From contig CAVYZL010000003.1 in the NCBI GenBank assembly GCA_963773055.1, positions 1-64,000 on the forward strand: 64,000 nucleotides of DNA, given 5' to 3'. Positions within the stretch are counted from its first letter, which is position 1, and every line of letters begins with the position of its first letter. The position numbers and the translations under genes were made by a program. The stretch comes from PALSA-612 sp963773055 (GTDB taxonomy: Bacteria; Actinomycetota; Thermoleophilia; Gaiellales; Gaiellaceae). Under the pieces are notes generated by a model. That model ran no database searches and was not told the DNA's origin. It worked only from the letters and a program-made list of their open reading frames with translations. Below, piece by piece: positions 40,304 through 49,772 of this stretch.

Positions 40304-41194
40304 GTGCGGGCGATCGTAACCGGAGGCGCCGGGTTCATCGGCTCGCACGTCGTCGACGCATTGCTCGCCCGCGGTGACGAGGTGACGGTTGTCGACGACC
40401 TCTCGACGGGTCGGCGCGAGTACCTCGACCCCCGCGCCCGCCTCGTCGAGCACGACATCCGCGAGCCTTTCGACATCGACGCCGACGTCGTCTTCCACCT
40501 GGCGGCGCAGGCGGACGTGGGCACCTCCGTCGAGCGGCCGATCTTCGACGCCGAGGTGAACGTCCTCGGCACGCTGAACGTGCTCGAGGCGGCCCGCGGC
40601 ACGGGCGCGGCCGTCGTCTTCACGTCGACGGGCGGCGCGATCTACGGCGACGTCGAGCGGCCTGCGACCGAGGACGCGCCGCTCAGGCCCGTGTCTCCGT
40701 ACGGGATGGCGAAGCTCGCCGCGGAGGGCTACGTCGCGGGCTGGAGCCGAACGCACGCCCTCGAGACGGCGGTGCTGCGGCTCGCCAACGTCTACGGGCC
40801 GCGCCAGTCGGCGGCGCTCGAAGGAGGCGTCGTCGCCATCTTCCTCGAGCGCCTGGCAGACGGTCGCGAGACGACGATCTTCGGCGACGGCGAGCAGAGC
40901 CGCGACTTCGTCTACGTCGAGGACGTCGTCCGCGCGCTGCTGGCCGCTGCTGCGCGCGGGAAGGGGATCTTCAACGTCGGAACGGGGGTCGAAACGACCG
41001 TCAACCGCCTGCACGAGCTCTGCCGTATGGTCACCGGCGCGGAGGACGAGCCCGAGCACGGGCCGCCGCGGGCTGGCGATGCGCGCCGGAGCGTCCTCGA
41101 TGCGAGCCACGCAGCCGACGAGCTCGGCTGGCGCGCGGAGACGCCCCTCGAGGACGGCCTGCGGATGACGTGGGACTCGTCCGGAGCGGATTGA
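40304..41194 (+). CDS. NAD-dependent epimerase/dehydratase (UDP-glucose 4-epimerase-like)
   Basis: Intact 296 residues from GTG 40304. AIVTGGAGFIGSHVVDALL (GxxGxxG NAD motif), VVFHLAAQADVG, the Ser of FTSTGGAIYGD and PVSPYGMAKLAAEGY (YxxxK catalytic pair) are those of extended SDR GalE-like enzymes; LANVYGPRQ is the substrate-loop signature. It would interconvert a nucleotide sugar. It is divergent (60 bp) from the synthetase operon and is the last clear sugar-nucleotide gene of the area. Confidence 0.88.
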   Translation: MRAIVTGGAGFIGSHVVDALLARGDEVTVVDDLSTGRREYLDPRARLVEHDIREPFDIDADVVFHLAAQADVGTSVERPIFDAEVNVLGTLNVLEAARGTGAAVVFTSTGGAIYGDVERPATEDAPLRPVSPYGMAKLAAEGYVAGWSRTHALETAVLRLANVYGPRQSAALEGGVVAIFLERLADGRETTIFGDGEQSRDFVYVEDVVRALLAAAARGKGIFNVGTGVETTVNRLHELCRMVTGAEDEPEHGPPRAGDARRSVLDASHAADELGWRAETPLEDGLRMTWDSSGAD

Positions 41195-41218
41195 CGCAAA
41201 CCGGGGTATAAGGCCGTC

Positions 41219-42115
41219 GTGCCGGTCTTCAGGGATGACGCCGATCTCGACACGTCGCAGATCGAGGACGTCCGCGGGCGAGGAGCCGGGACGTACGGCG
41301 CCATGGGGCTCGGTGGCGGCGGGATCGTCGGCGTCGTCGTGCTCGTGCTCTTCCTCCTGCTCGGAGGGAACGCGGGCGACCTCGGCCAGCTCGGGAATCT
41401 CGACTCGCAGGTGGCCGGCTCGGGCAGCGGCGGCCAGGGGTCGACGCTCGCGCAGGACTGTAAGACCGGCGCCGACGCGAACACGCGCGAGGATTGCCGC
41501 ATCGTCGGCTTCGTCAACAGCGTCCAGCGCTACTGGGACGACGAGTTCGCTGCTGCCGGGCGCTCGTACACGCCGTCAACGACCGTCTTCTTCTCGGGCG
41601 CCACGCAGACCGCCTGCGGCTACGCCACCTCCGAGGTCGGGCCGTTCTACTGCCCGGGGGATCGGAAGGTCTATATCGACCTCGGGTTCTTCGACGAGCT
41701 CCACGACCGCTTCGGCGCGCAGGGCGGCGCCACCGCCCAGGGCTACGTCCTCGCGCACGAGTACGGCCATCACGTCCAGGATCTGCTCGGGATCCTCGAC
41801 CAGATCGGCGGCGACCAGACGGGGCCGACGAGCAAGGCCGTGCGCAGCGAGCTCCAGGCCGACTGCTTCGCCGGCGTCTGGGCGCGAAACGCCGCCCGCA
41901 CGGGCTTTCTGAACCCCTTGGCGAACGCCGACATCGCAGACGCACTCGACGCCGCCGCAGCCGTCGGCGACGACCGCATCCAGCAGGAGACGCAGGGGCA
42001 GGTGAGCCCCGAGACCTGGACGCACGGCTCCTCCGCCCAGCGGCAGAAGTGGTTCAGCGCGGGCTACCGGTCGGGGGACGCCGGCGCCTGCGACACCTTC
42101 AACGGCAGCCTCTGA
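41219..42115 (+). CDS. Neutral zinc metallopeptidase (YpfJ family)
   Basis: 298 residues from GTG 41219. One membrane segment at about 35-52 (GIVGVVVLVLFLLLGG) follows a short cytoplasmic N-terminus. The catalytic region has YVLAHEYGHHVQDLLGI, the HExxH-type zinc motif, and the family motif LQADCFAGVWA. The domain order and length match PF04228. It probably acts on the outer face of the membrane. Only 24 nt separates it from the epimerase, so they may be co-transcribed. Confidence 0.9.
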   Translation: MPVFRDDADLDTSQIEDVRGRGAGTYGAMGLGGGGIVGVVVLVLFLLLGGNAGDLGQLGNLDSQVAGSGSGGQGSTLAQDCKTGADANTREDCRIVGFVNSVQRYWDDEFAAAGRSYTPSTTVFFSGATQTACGYATSEVGPFYCPGDRKVYIDLGFFDELHDRFGAQGGATAQGYVLAHEYGHHVQDLLGILDQIGGDQTGPTSKAVRSELQADCFAGVWARNAARTGFLNPLANADIADALDAAAAVGDDRIQQETQGQVSPETWTHGSSAQRQKWFSAGYRSGDAGACDTFNGSL

Positions 42116-42123
42116 AAACGACA

Positions 42124-42187
42124 GGGGACAGTCACTGCGACTGTCCCTGCGACTGTCCCTGCCTGCACTGTCCCTGTGACTGTCCCC
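42124..42187. repeat. REP-like element: 12-bp inverted repeat around direct repeats
   Basis: GGGGACAGTCAC (42124-42135) is the exact reverse complement of GTGACTGTCCCC (42176-42187). Between them are tandem copies of GACTGTCCCTGC (42139-42150, 42151-42162) and a degenerate copy CACTGTCCCTG (42166-42176). It sits between the metallopeptidase stop and the LytR_C-like gene, and can fold into a long hairpin. Shape suggests a repetitive extragenic palindrome rather than a terminator, as there is no T run. Confidence 0.75.
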
Positions 42188-42235
42188 GGCTGGTACGGCA
42201 GGAGTGGCAGCTGCCCGCGCGAAGGAACAGGGGCC

Positions 42236-42775
42236 GTGCAGTCCATCTCGACCTCCGACGCCCTCGTCCGGCCGTGGCGGACGGCGACGATCGTCGTCGC
42301 GGCGATCGCCGTCGCCGAGCTGCTCGTGCTCCTTGCGCTCGGCATCTCGACCTACGGCCAGTCGATCCTCGACGCGACCACCGGCTCGACGACGAACGCA
42401 CATTCGACGAAGAGCCACACGCAGCGAACGCCCGCGACGCACTCGACCCGGCCCGCGAAGGAGCACGAGACCCTCTCAGCGCCGCGCCTCCCCCGGACCG
42501 AGACCTCCGTGCTCGTGCTGAACGGGAACGGCGTGTCTGGCGCCGCCGCCACCGAGTCGGACCGGCTCCACCGCAAGGGCTACGTCGTCGCGGCCGTCGG
42601 CAATGCGGGACGCACCGACTACCCGCGGAGCATCGTCATGTACCGCCCTGGCTTCAAGCCCGAAGCCGCTCGCCTCGCCCGTGATCTCCGCGTGAAGATC
42701 GTCTCGCCGCTCGACGGCCTCCGGAAGAGCGACCTGATGGGCGCGCACGTCGCGATGGTCATCGGCGCGCGCTAG
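42236..42775 (+). CDS. Membrane-anchored LytR C-terminal-domain protein
   Basis: 179 residues from GTG 42236. A single membrane segment at about 18-38 (ATIVVAAIAVAELLVLLALG), a Thr/Ser/His-rich linker, and then VLVLNGNGVSGAAATESDRL with MYRPGFKPEAARLARDL, the LytR_C domain (PF13399). Such proteins lie outside the membrane near cell-wall glycopolymer ligation; here no catalytic LCP domain is fused. Convergent with the SnoaL-like gene 5 bp away. Confidence 0.8.
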   Translation: MQSISTSDALVRPWRTATIVVAAIAVAELLVLLALGISTYGQSILDATTGSTTNAHSTKSHTQRTPATHSTRPAKEHETLSAPRLPRTETSVLVLNGNGVSGAAATESDRLHRKGYVVAAVGNAGRTDYPRSIVMYRPGFKPEAARLARDLRVKIVSPLDGLRKSDLMGAHVAMVIGAR

Positions 42776-42780
42776 CGCCC

Positions 42781-43173
42781 TCAGCCGGCGGCCAGGTCGA
42801 TGCCAACCTGTCTCTGAATAGCCAGCCAGTCCATGTACGTGTCCTTCCGCGCGACGAGCCCGTCGCGCAGCGTGAACACATCGACGCCATCGCACGCGAA
42901 CGGCTTGCCGTTCAAGGTGCCGCTGACGTCGTACTCCGAGACGAAGTGATCCTCGCCGAAGTGCACTCGCCGCTTCTCGAACCGTAGGTCCGGCGACTGG
43001 CCGAAGGCTCCCGCGATGGCGTCTCGAACCGCGTCGCGCCCGGTCACCGGCTCGGCGTAACCATGCACGTGGAACACCATGTCGTCGGTATGCATGGCGA
43101 CGATCGCGTCGGGATCGCGCTCCGCCCAAGCCTGGCTGTACCTCATTGCGAACTCTGGAGAGACGGGGCTCAT
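42781..43173 (-). CDS. SnoaL/NTF2-like protein
   Basis: 130 residues from ATG 43173. SQAWAERDPDAIVAMHTDDM, FHVHGYAEPVTGRDAV and CDGVDVFTLRDGLVARKDTY are the cone-shaped alpha+beta barrel signature of polyketide-cyclase-like SnoaL proteins. The fold is used for small-molecule catalysis or binding; the catalytic residues differ per family and no reaction can be assigned. A truncated relative lies at 49769. Confidence 0.85.
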   Translation of the reverse strand: MSPVSPEFAMRYSQAWAERDPDAIVAMHTDDMVFHVHGYAEPVTGRDAVRDAIAGAFGQSPDLRFEKRRVHFGEDHFVSEYDVSGTLNGKPFACDGVDVFTLRDGLVARKDTYMDWLAIQRQVGIDLAAG

Positions 43174-43253
43174 GTTGATCCTTTCGATCGTTCGGTCGGC
43201 GCAGGGGGCTTGCTGCGCTCTTCTCTCACCCTACGCGCCGCGAGGACTTCGAA

Positions 43254-45186
43254 TCAGCCGAGCCCGGCGTTCACCTTCGCGCGCGCCTGGTCGAGCAGGC
43301 CGCCCGGCAGGCCGGCCGGGCCGTACGGGTCGAGGCCGTACGCGCGATCGAGGTACTGGAGCGCAGCGCGGAAGCGGCCGAGCGAGAACTCGTAGGCGCC
43401 GAGCGAGTACCACGTCTCCGAGTTCTCGGGCTGGAGGCTCGTCGCGTCACGGTAGCGCCGGAGCGCCGCGGCCACGCGGCCGCCCGACTCCTCCGTCAGC
43501 GCCCAGACGAGCAGCGGGTCGACGGACAGCGGGTTGAGGTCGCGCGCCTGGCGTGCTGCGTCGATCGCGCCGCGCCCGTCGCCGCGGCCGAGCGCCTCGT
43601 ATGCGTCGTCGACCTTCCGCCCTGCCAGCCACGGCGCGGTCAGCGAGTAGAGCGCCACGAGCCCGACGACCGCTGCCGCGATCGCAAGCGCCGGTCGGCC
43701 CCGCGCCGCCACCGGCTCGCGGCCCGCGGTGAGGAGGACGCCGACGACGAAGAAGACCGGCGCCGATGCCGCGACGAAGTCCCAGTCGATGTCCGCGAGC
43801 GCGTGCAGGAGGTAAATCGGTAGCGCCGCGACGAGCGCGCAGGCGGCGGCGCGCTCCTCACCCTCGAGCCGCCGAAACGCCTCGGCGCACGCGACCCCGG
43901 AGGCAACGACAGCTCCGAGCCCGAGCAGCAATCCGATCACACCCGTCTCGGAGAGGAACTGGACGCCGATCGAGTGTGGCTCGCTGGTGACGATCGAGCC
44001 GATGCGGATCGGCCGCCGCGCGATCTCGAACGTGTGCGCGCCGGTGCCGCCCGCGGGATTGTCCTCGAAGATCGACCACCCCTCCTTCCACCACGTCCAG
44101 CGGTTGTTCGAGCTCAGCTCGCCGAGGCGCCCGGAGCCCTGGACGACCTCGCTCGACCCGCGGAACTCGTCGAGCCACTTGCCCGGGCCTCCGACGGCGA
44201 CCGAGGCCACGAGCACGCCGGCGACTACCGCAACAGCGATCCCGACGCCGAGCCGTCTCGCCCAGAGGGAGCGCTCCGCATCGGGCAGCCGGTCGCCGCG
44301 CTGTACCGCGAGATGCGAGAGCCCGAGCGCTGCCGCGGCGCCGAGCACCAGCGCGAGCGCGAACCATGCGCCGGCGCGGTCGCGCGCGGCCCGCGTCTGG
44401 AGATCTTCGACGAGGCCGTCCTGCGTCGACGCCCAGGCCCCGACGACCGCCGCGGGCACGCTGCCCGCGATCAGCATCGCGAGGCCCTCGAACCGTTCGC
44501 GCGTCAGCGCCAGCCAGAGGCAGACGCCGAGCGCGGCGACGATGAACCCCGCGCGCGAGTACGTGAGCACGAGCGCGACCTCGCCGAGATAGAGGAGAAG
44601 CACCCCGCCGGCCCGAAAAGCCTTGGCATGGCGACGCCCTGCGGCGAGCCAAAGCGCGAGCGGAAGCGACACGGCCGCGAGCAGCGCAAGCGCATTCCAG
44701 TAGCCCACTGGATCGCGCAAGCGTGCCACGCGGGCGCCGTCCGGGAACAGCCCTGGGAAGACCTTGCCGAGCAGGGCCCAGCAGAACACACCGCCGAGCA
44801 GCGCCGCGAGCACGGCCGCCGTCGTCCGCGCCGGGCGCTCGACGAGCGTGCCTGCGTACACGCCGAGCACCGCGAAAGCGAGATAGACGAGAGAGCGGTC
44901 GAGGTATGCCCACGAGCCGGTCGGCGGCGATAGACCAGGCCATCGTCACGCCGACCCACACGACGAGCGCGGCGAACAGCGCGAGTGCAGCCGTTCCCGC
45001 GCGGGACGGCGCCGGCCGGGGCCCGATGCCTGCGAAGGTCGCGATCAACGCAGCCAGCGCGGCGAGGATCGCGAAGGCGCCGATCCAGAACAGGCGCCCG
45101 TCGCTCGACCCTTCGCCGAAGAACAGTGCGACAACGAGCAGCGCCCCAGCAGCTCCGACGACGGGAAGCCCCGGGGCTGCTCGCAT
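43254..45186 (-). CDS. O-antigen ligase family protein with TPR-like tail, one frameshift
   Basis: About 643 residues from ATG 45186. It has about 11-12 membrane segments in the first two thirds; LVLTYSRAGFIVAALGVCL and the long loop with NNRWTWWKEGWSIFEDNP and GAHTFEIA are the Wzy_C/ligase signature. The last 130 residues (from about YEALGRGDGRGAIDAARQAR) have two helical TPR-like repeats (ETWYSLGAYEFSLGRFRAAL). One shift lies between 44890 and 44935. Probably a ligase or polymerase of a second glycan, or of a lipid-linked glycoconjugate. Confidence 0.75.
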
Positions 45187-45375
45187 CGCGATGACGCTAG
45201 CACGGCGCCTTCCCGGAGCCACCCTTACAAAGGCCTAACAGCCCGATGATTGGCTCGTCATGCGCAGAGGGAAGACTTGGGACAGGTCCTCCCCGTCGGG
45301 GGTGGGCCTTTGCGTAGACTCGATGATGACCGGTACGGACACATTCCTTCTCGCCGGGCCCAGAGCCTCTCTCTC

Positions 45376-45939
45376 GTGAAACGCCTGATCACCAGCATGC
45401 TGCTCGCTAGCGCCGCCACAGTGGCGGCTCTTTCTATGGGTGGCACCGCGATGGCGGCGCAGCCCTGCTGGCAGCAGTTGATCAACGACTGGTACGACGG
45501 CCGCATCGATCGCGTCTACCCGGTCGACTGCTACCGCCAGGCGCTGATCCACATGCCGGAGGACGTCGCCCAGTATTCGAGCATGCGCGACGACATCAGC
45601 CGCGCGCTCCAGGCGGCGATCGCAGCCGGTGGCGGCGGGACGAGCGGCTCGTCGGGCGGCGGGTCGACGCCTTCCGGCGGCGGCCAGTCGAGCACGTTCC
45701 ACGGGGGCCCGAAAGCTGGGCTCGTGCTCGCGGCCTCGGCGGACGGCAGAGATCAGGGCGGCGGCCCCCTCGGCCACGCGCTCGGCTCGCTCGGATCGGA
45801 CAGCGCGGACGCCGTTCCGCTCCCTCTGATCATCCTCGGATCGCTCGCAATCCTGCTGCTGGCGCTCGGCTCCGCGGGCTTCGTCGCGCGGCGCGTGCAG
45901 TCGCGAAAACCGCGCCCGCAGCCCAGCACGAAAGGCTAG
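45376..45939 (+). CDS. Small secreted/cell-surface protein with C-terminal membrane segment
   Basis: 187 residues from GTG 45376 (VKRLITSMLLASAATVAALSM...GTAMAAQP), a good signal peptide cleaved after AMA. The mature part has CWQQLINDWYDGRIDRVYP with two cysteines, a Gly/Ser-rich linker (about 85-110), and a C-terminal membrane segment (PLPLIILGSLAILLLALGSA, about 150-172) followed by RRVQSRKPRPQP, giving a type I surface anchor. Function unknown. The longer upstream reading to 45250 lacks the signal and is less likely. Confidence 0.65.
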   Translation: MKRLITSMLLASAATVAALSMGGTAMAAQPCWQQLINDWYDGRIDRVYPVDCYRQALIHMPEDVAQYSSMRDDISRALQAAIAAGGGGTSGSSGGGSTPSGGGQSSTFHGGPKAGLVLAASADGRDQGGGPLGHALGSLGSDSADAVPLPLIILGSLAILLLALGSAGFVARRVQSRKPRPQPSTKG

Positions 45940-46034
45940 GCCGCACCGTCCGAAGCGGACCCTACGCTAGTCGGTCCGCTCGGTCCTGAGCCCTTTCGAG
46001 GGTCGGTGCGAGCGACATAGAGTCACACCATGCC

Positions 46035-46041
46035 CGGGAGG
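46035..46041 (+). promoter_or_regulatory. Shine-Dalgarno site of nrdJ
   Basis: GGGAGGC sits 6-7 nt before the ATG at 46048. It favours that start over the ATG at 46030, which has no such site. Confidence 0.7.
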
Positions 46042-46047
46042 CACAAT

Positions 46048-48810
46048 ATGGCGACCGTGAAGACCCACGAGATCACCGACGAGCAGCTGGAGAACGCCGT
46101 CATCGACGCCGTCAAGCAGATCGGCGTCAAGCGGTACTTCACGATCCCGGGCCGCGATCCGTTCGAGGAGATCGAGTGGGAGATCCGGGACGCCTTCATC
46201 CCCGGCAAGGACAAGCCCGCGTTCGACCAGAAGGCGGTCGAGTTCCCGAAGTTCTGGTCGCAGACCGCGACGAACATCGTCGCCCAGAAGTACTTCCGCG
46301 GCAAGCTCGGCTCGCCCGAGCGCGAGACGTCGGTCCGGCAGATGATCGGGCGCGTCGTCACGACGATCGGCGAGTGGGGCCGCGCGGGCGGCTACTTCGC
46401 AGACGATGAGGAGGCCGATTCCTTCGAGGCCGAGCTGAAGGCGATCCTCGTCAACCAGCTCGCCTCCTTCAACTCCCCGGTCTGGTTCAACGTCGGCTTC
46501 GAGGAGAAGCCGCAGTGCTCCGCCTGCTTCATCCTCTCGATCGACGACTCGATGGAGTCGATCCTCGACTGGATTCGCCGTGAGGGCGTCATCTTCCGCG
46601 GCGGCTCGGGCTCCGGCGTCAACCTCTCGAAGCTCCGCTCGTCGAAGGAGCAGCTGTCGAAGGGCGGCTACGCCTCCGGCCCGGTCTCCTTCATGCGCGG
46701 CGCCGACGCGTCCGCCGGCACGATCAAGTCGGGCGGCAAGACGCGGCGCGCGGCGAAGATGGTCGTCCTCGACGTCGACCACCCGGACATCGAGGAGTTC
46801 ATCTGGTGCAAGGCCAAGGAGGAGCGCAAGGCGCGCGTCCTCGAGGCAGCGGGCTACGACATGTCGCTCGACTCGCCCGACTGGGGCTCGATCCAGTACC
46901 AGAACGCGAACAACTCCGTCCGCGTCACGGACGCCTTCATGGAGGCAGCGACCGAGGGCGCCGAGTGGAGCCTCACGGCCCGCACCGACGGCGCCGTCGT
47001 CGACACGCTCGACGCGCGGGGCCTGCTCCGCGAGATGGCCGACGCCGCATGGCAGTGCGCCGACCCGGGCGTCCAGTACGACACGACGATCAACGCGTGG
47101 CACACGTGCCCGAACTCGGGCCGCATCAACGCGTCGAACCCGTGCTCGGAGTACATGCACCTCGACGACTCGGCGTGCAACCTCGCCTCGCTCAACCTGA
47201 TGAAGTTCCGCCGCGACGACGGCGAGCTCGACGTCGAGGCGTTCGAGCACGCGGTCGACGTCATGTTCCTCGCGCAGGAGATCCTCGTCGGCTACTCGTC
47301 CTACCCGACGGCCGAGATCGAGAAGAACGCCCGCGCGTACCGCGAGCTCGGCCTCGGCTACGCGAACCTCGGCGCGCTGCTGATGGCGCGGAGCCTCCCG
47401 TACGACTCCGACGAGGGCCGCGCCTACGCGGCCGCGATCACTGCGCTGATGACCGGGCGCGCGTACCGGAAGTCGGCGGAGGTCGCCTCACGGATGGGGC
47501 CGTACGCCGGCTACCAGCCGAACGCGGCGGCGATGCTCGGCGTGATCGCGAAGCACCGCGCGGCCGTCGGCAACATCGACCACGCGGACTCGGTGCCGAA
47601 CGACCTGCTCACCGCCGCGCGCAAGGCATGGGACGACGCGCTCGACGCGGGTGAGGTGAACGGCTTCCGGAACTCCCAGGCGACGGTGCTCGCACCGACC
47701 GGGACGATCAGCTTCATGATGGACTGCGACACGACCGGGGTCGAGCCCGACTTCTCGCTGGTCAAGTCGAAGAAGCTCGTCGGCGGCGGCGAGATCACGA
47801 TCGTCAACAAGACCGTGCCGATGTCCCTCGACCGGCTCGGCTACGCGCCGGAGGAGGTCGAGCAGATCGTCGCGTTCATCGACGAGCGGAACACCGTCGT
47901 CGGCGCGCCGTTCGTGAAGACCGAGCACTACCCGATCTTCGACTGCGCCATCGGCGACCGCGCGATCCACTACTCCGGCCACGTGAAGATGATGGGCGCC
48001 GTCCAGCCGTTCATCTCCGGCGCGATCTCGAAGACGGTGAACATGCCGGAATCGGTCACGGTCGAGGAGGTGCGCGACCTGTTCGTCGACGCCTGGAACC
48101 TCGGCGTGAAGGCGATCGCCATCTACCGCGACAACTGCAAGGTCGCGCAGCCGCTCTCCTCGGGTGACAAGGCGAGCATCGCCGCGCTCGCTCCCGGAGT
48201 GGCGCTCTCACCGCAGCGGCGGCGCCTGCCCGAGGACCGCACCGAGGTCGGCCGCAAGTTCCGCGTCGGCGAATACGAGGGCTACATCCACGTCGGCCTG
48301 TTCGACGACGGGACGCCCGGCGACATCTTCGTCGACATCGCGAAGGAGGGGACGGCGCTCGCCGGCCTGATGAACTCCTTCATGATCTCCGTCTCGCTGG
48401 GCCTCCAGTACGGCGTGCCGCTCGACGTCTACGTCGGGAAGTTCTCCCACATGCGCTTCGAGCCGTCGGGTCCGACGAACGACCCGGACATCCGCGTCGC
48501 GAAGTCGATCGTCGACTACATCTTCCGCTGGATGGGGAAGAAGTTCCTCACCATCGACCAGCAGGAGGAGCTCGGCATCCTCTCGCCCGAGGTGCGCGCC
48601 CGCCTGGCGGAGCGCTACGCGAACGGCGAGTCGAAGCCTGCGGGCATGGAGTCGGCAGCGGTGCCGCTCGACGCACCCCCGCCCGGCCAGACCGCGCTCT
48701 TCAACGCGCACGAGGACTCGACCGAGTGCGCGAGGTGCGGCGGGCGGATGGTGCGCACAGGCTCCTGCTACACCTGCAGGGACTGCGGTACCAACACCGG
48801 CTGCAGCTGA
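46048..48810 (+). CDS. nrdJ: Vitamin B12-dependent (class II) ribonucleotide reductase
   Basis: Intact 920 residues. SACFILSIDDSMESILDW near the N-terminus, GGSGSGVNLSKLRSS (nucleotide/allosteric-type loop), NPCSEYMHLDD with the catalytic Asn-Cys-Glu set (Cys at about residue 360), and APTGTISFMMDCDTTG are class II NrdJ signatures. The last 28 residues hold a zinc-type redox tail (CARCGGRM...CYTCRDCG...GCS), giving the Cys pair that re-reduces the active site. It reduces ribonucleotides using adenosylcobalamin without needing oxygen. No B12 riboswitch is visible in the short upstream gap. A strong hairpin follows. Confidence 0.95.
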   Translation: MATVKTHEITDEQLENAVIDAVKQIGVKRYFTIPGRDPFEEIEWEIRDAFIPGKDKPAFDQKAVEFPKFWSQTATNIVAQKYFRGKLGSPERETSVRQMIGRVVTTIGEWGRAGGYFADDEEADSFEAELKAILVNQLASFNSPVWFNVGFEEKPQCSACFILSIDDSMESILDWIRREGVIFRGGSGSGVNLSKLRSSKEQLSKGGYASGPVSFMRGADASAGTIKSGGKTRRAAKMVVLDVDHPDIEEFIWCKAKEERKARVLEAAGYDMSLDSPDWGSIQYQNANNSVRVTDAFMEAATEGAEWSLTARTDGAVVDTLDARGLLREMADAAWQCADPGVQYDTTINAWHTCPNSGRINASNPCSEYMHLDDSACNLASLNLMKFRRDDGELDVEAFEHAVDVMFLAQEILVGYSSYPTAEIEKNARAYRELGLGYANLGALLMARSLPYDSDEGRAYAAAITALMTGRAYRKSAEVASRMGPYAGYQPNAAAMLGVIAKHRAAVGNIDHADSVPNDLLTAARKAWDDALDAGEVNGFRNSQATVLAPTGTISFMMDCDTTGVEPDFSLVKSKKLVGGGEITIVNKTVPMSLDRLGYAPEEVEQIVAFIDERNTVVGAPFVKTEHYPIFDCAIGDRAIHYSGHVKMMGAVQPFISGAISKTVNMPESVTVEEVRDLFVDAWNLGVKAIAIYRDNCKVAQPLSSGDKASIAALAPGVALSPQRRRLPEDRTEVGRKFRVGEYEGYIHVGLFDDGTPGDIFVDIAKEGTALAGLMNSFMISVSLGLQYGVPLDVYVGKFSHMRFEPSGPTNDPDIRVAKSIVDYIFRWMGKKFLTIDQQEELGILSPEVRARLAERYANGESKPAGMESAAVPLDAPPPGQTALFNAHEDSTECARCGGRMVRTGSCYTCRDCGTNTGCS

Positions 48811-48821
48811 TCTTCTGTGTG

Positions 48822-48848
48822 GTGAGCGCCGCTCTATGCGGCGCTCAC
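48822..48848 (+). terminator. Strong hairpin after nrdJ
   Basis: GTGAGCGCCGC (48822-48832) pairs perfectly with GCGGCGCTCAC (48838-48848) around a TCTAT loop. It begins 12 bp after the nrdJ stop. No clear T run follows, so it may act as a weak or factor-assisted terminator. Confidence 0.6.
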
Positions 48849-48869
48849 ACGCGCTCATAGAATCGCCCC

Positions 48870-49772
48870 GTGGAGCGGGATGACGACGTCCGCGCGGCGT
48901 GCTTCGCGGCACTGGACGTGCTCCAGGCGAAGTGGGGAGCCGATGTGCCATACGCCGCGCTTGCCGAGGGATTCAATTTCCGCGGTCGTAGAGTCGCCTT
49001 CCTCAACCGCGCCTACGGCATCTACCGAGCAAGGGCTGCGCAGCGTGGCCCGGCGGCGCTCTCCGTGAACAGCTCCCCGAAGCAGATCCGGTACCAGGAC
49101 GAGCAGACGCCCGACGGCGTTCTGTATCGCTACCAGGGAGACGACCCAGAGAACCACTTCAATCGTTGGCTCAGAAACGCACACGCTCTAGACGTTCCGA
49201 TCGTCTACTTGGTCGGTACGCGGCCGAACTGGTACCGCCCGGTCTATCCGACCTTCGTGGAACATGACGATCCCGCGAGACTCCGTGTCCTACTCACTTT
49301 CGGGAAGATGCGCGGGCCCTACGACGAACGCGAACCTGTCCACATCTCCGAGGAGATTGAGCGGCGATACGTCGTTCGGGAGGTAAAGCAGCGGATTCAT
49401 CAGGCGCAGTTCCGCGGCGCCGTGCTTCCCGCGTACCGCGACTCCTGCGCCATTTGCCTGCTTCGCGAGGTGCGCCTGCTGGACGCGGCACACATCGTTG
49501 CCGACGCCGACGAGGCAGGCGAGCCGCTCGTCTCTAACGGGCTCAGTCTCTGCTCGATTCATCATCGCGCGTTCGACTACGACCTCGTGGGAGTCTCACC
49601 CGACTACGAGGTACACGTGTCGCGAAAGCTTCTTGAAGAAGACGATGGGCCGATGCTCGACGTGCTGAAGATGGCGGAGGGGTCGACGATCCACGTCCCG
49701 CGTAGTACCGCGCTGCGGCCTGATCCCGAACGCCTCGAAGTGCGTTTCGAGCGCTTCCTTGGAACGACATGA
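48870..49772 (+). CDS. HNH endonuclease-domain protein (putative restriction-type)
   Basis: 300 residues from GTG 48870. The first 190 residues form an uncharacterised domain rich in aromatic and acidic residues (YRYQGDDPENHFNRWLRNA). The C-terminal part has SCAICLLREVRLLDAAHIVADA and NGLSLCSIHHRAFDYDLVGV: the two CxxC/H ligand pairs and catalytic His of HNH nucleases seen in HsdR-like or orphan restriction proteins. Its stop overlaps the ATG of the next small gene (ATGA). Confidence 0.7.
   Translation: MERDDDVRAACFAALDVLQAKWGADVPYAALAEGFNFRGRRVAFLNRAYGIYRARAAQRGPAALSVNSSPKQIRYQDEQTPDGVLYRYQGDDPENHFNRWLRNAHALDVPIVYLVGTRPNWYRPVYPTFVEHDDPARLRVLLTFGKMRGPYDEREPVHISEEIERRYVVREVKQRIHQAQFRGAVLPAYRDSCAICLLREVRLLDAAHIVADADEAGEPLVSNGLSLCSIHHRAFDYDLVGVSPDYEVHVSRKLLEEDDGPMLDVLKMAEGSTIHVPRSTALRPDPERLEVRFERFLGTT

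Noticed and set aside
45284..45309. GC-rich hairpin with short T tract before the secreted protein gene
   Set aside because: It has a bulge and wobble pairs and no plus-strand gene directly upstream; too weak to call a terminator or riboswitch.
45250..45375. Extended N-terminus of the secreted protein gene
   Set aside because: Residues before GTG 45376 read like a shadow and would hide the signal peptide.
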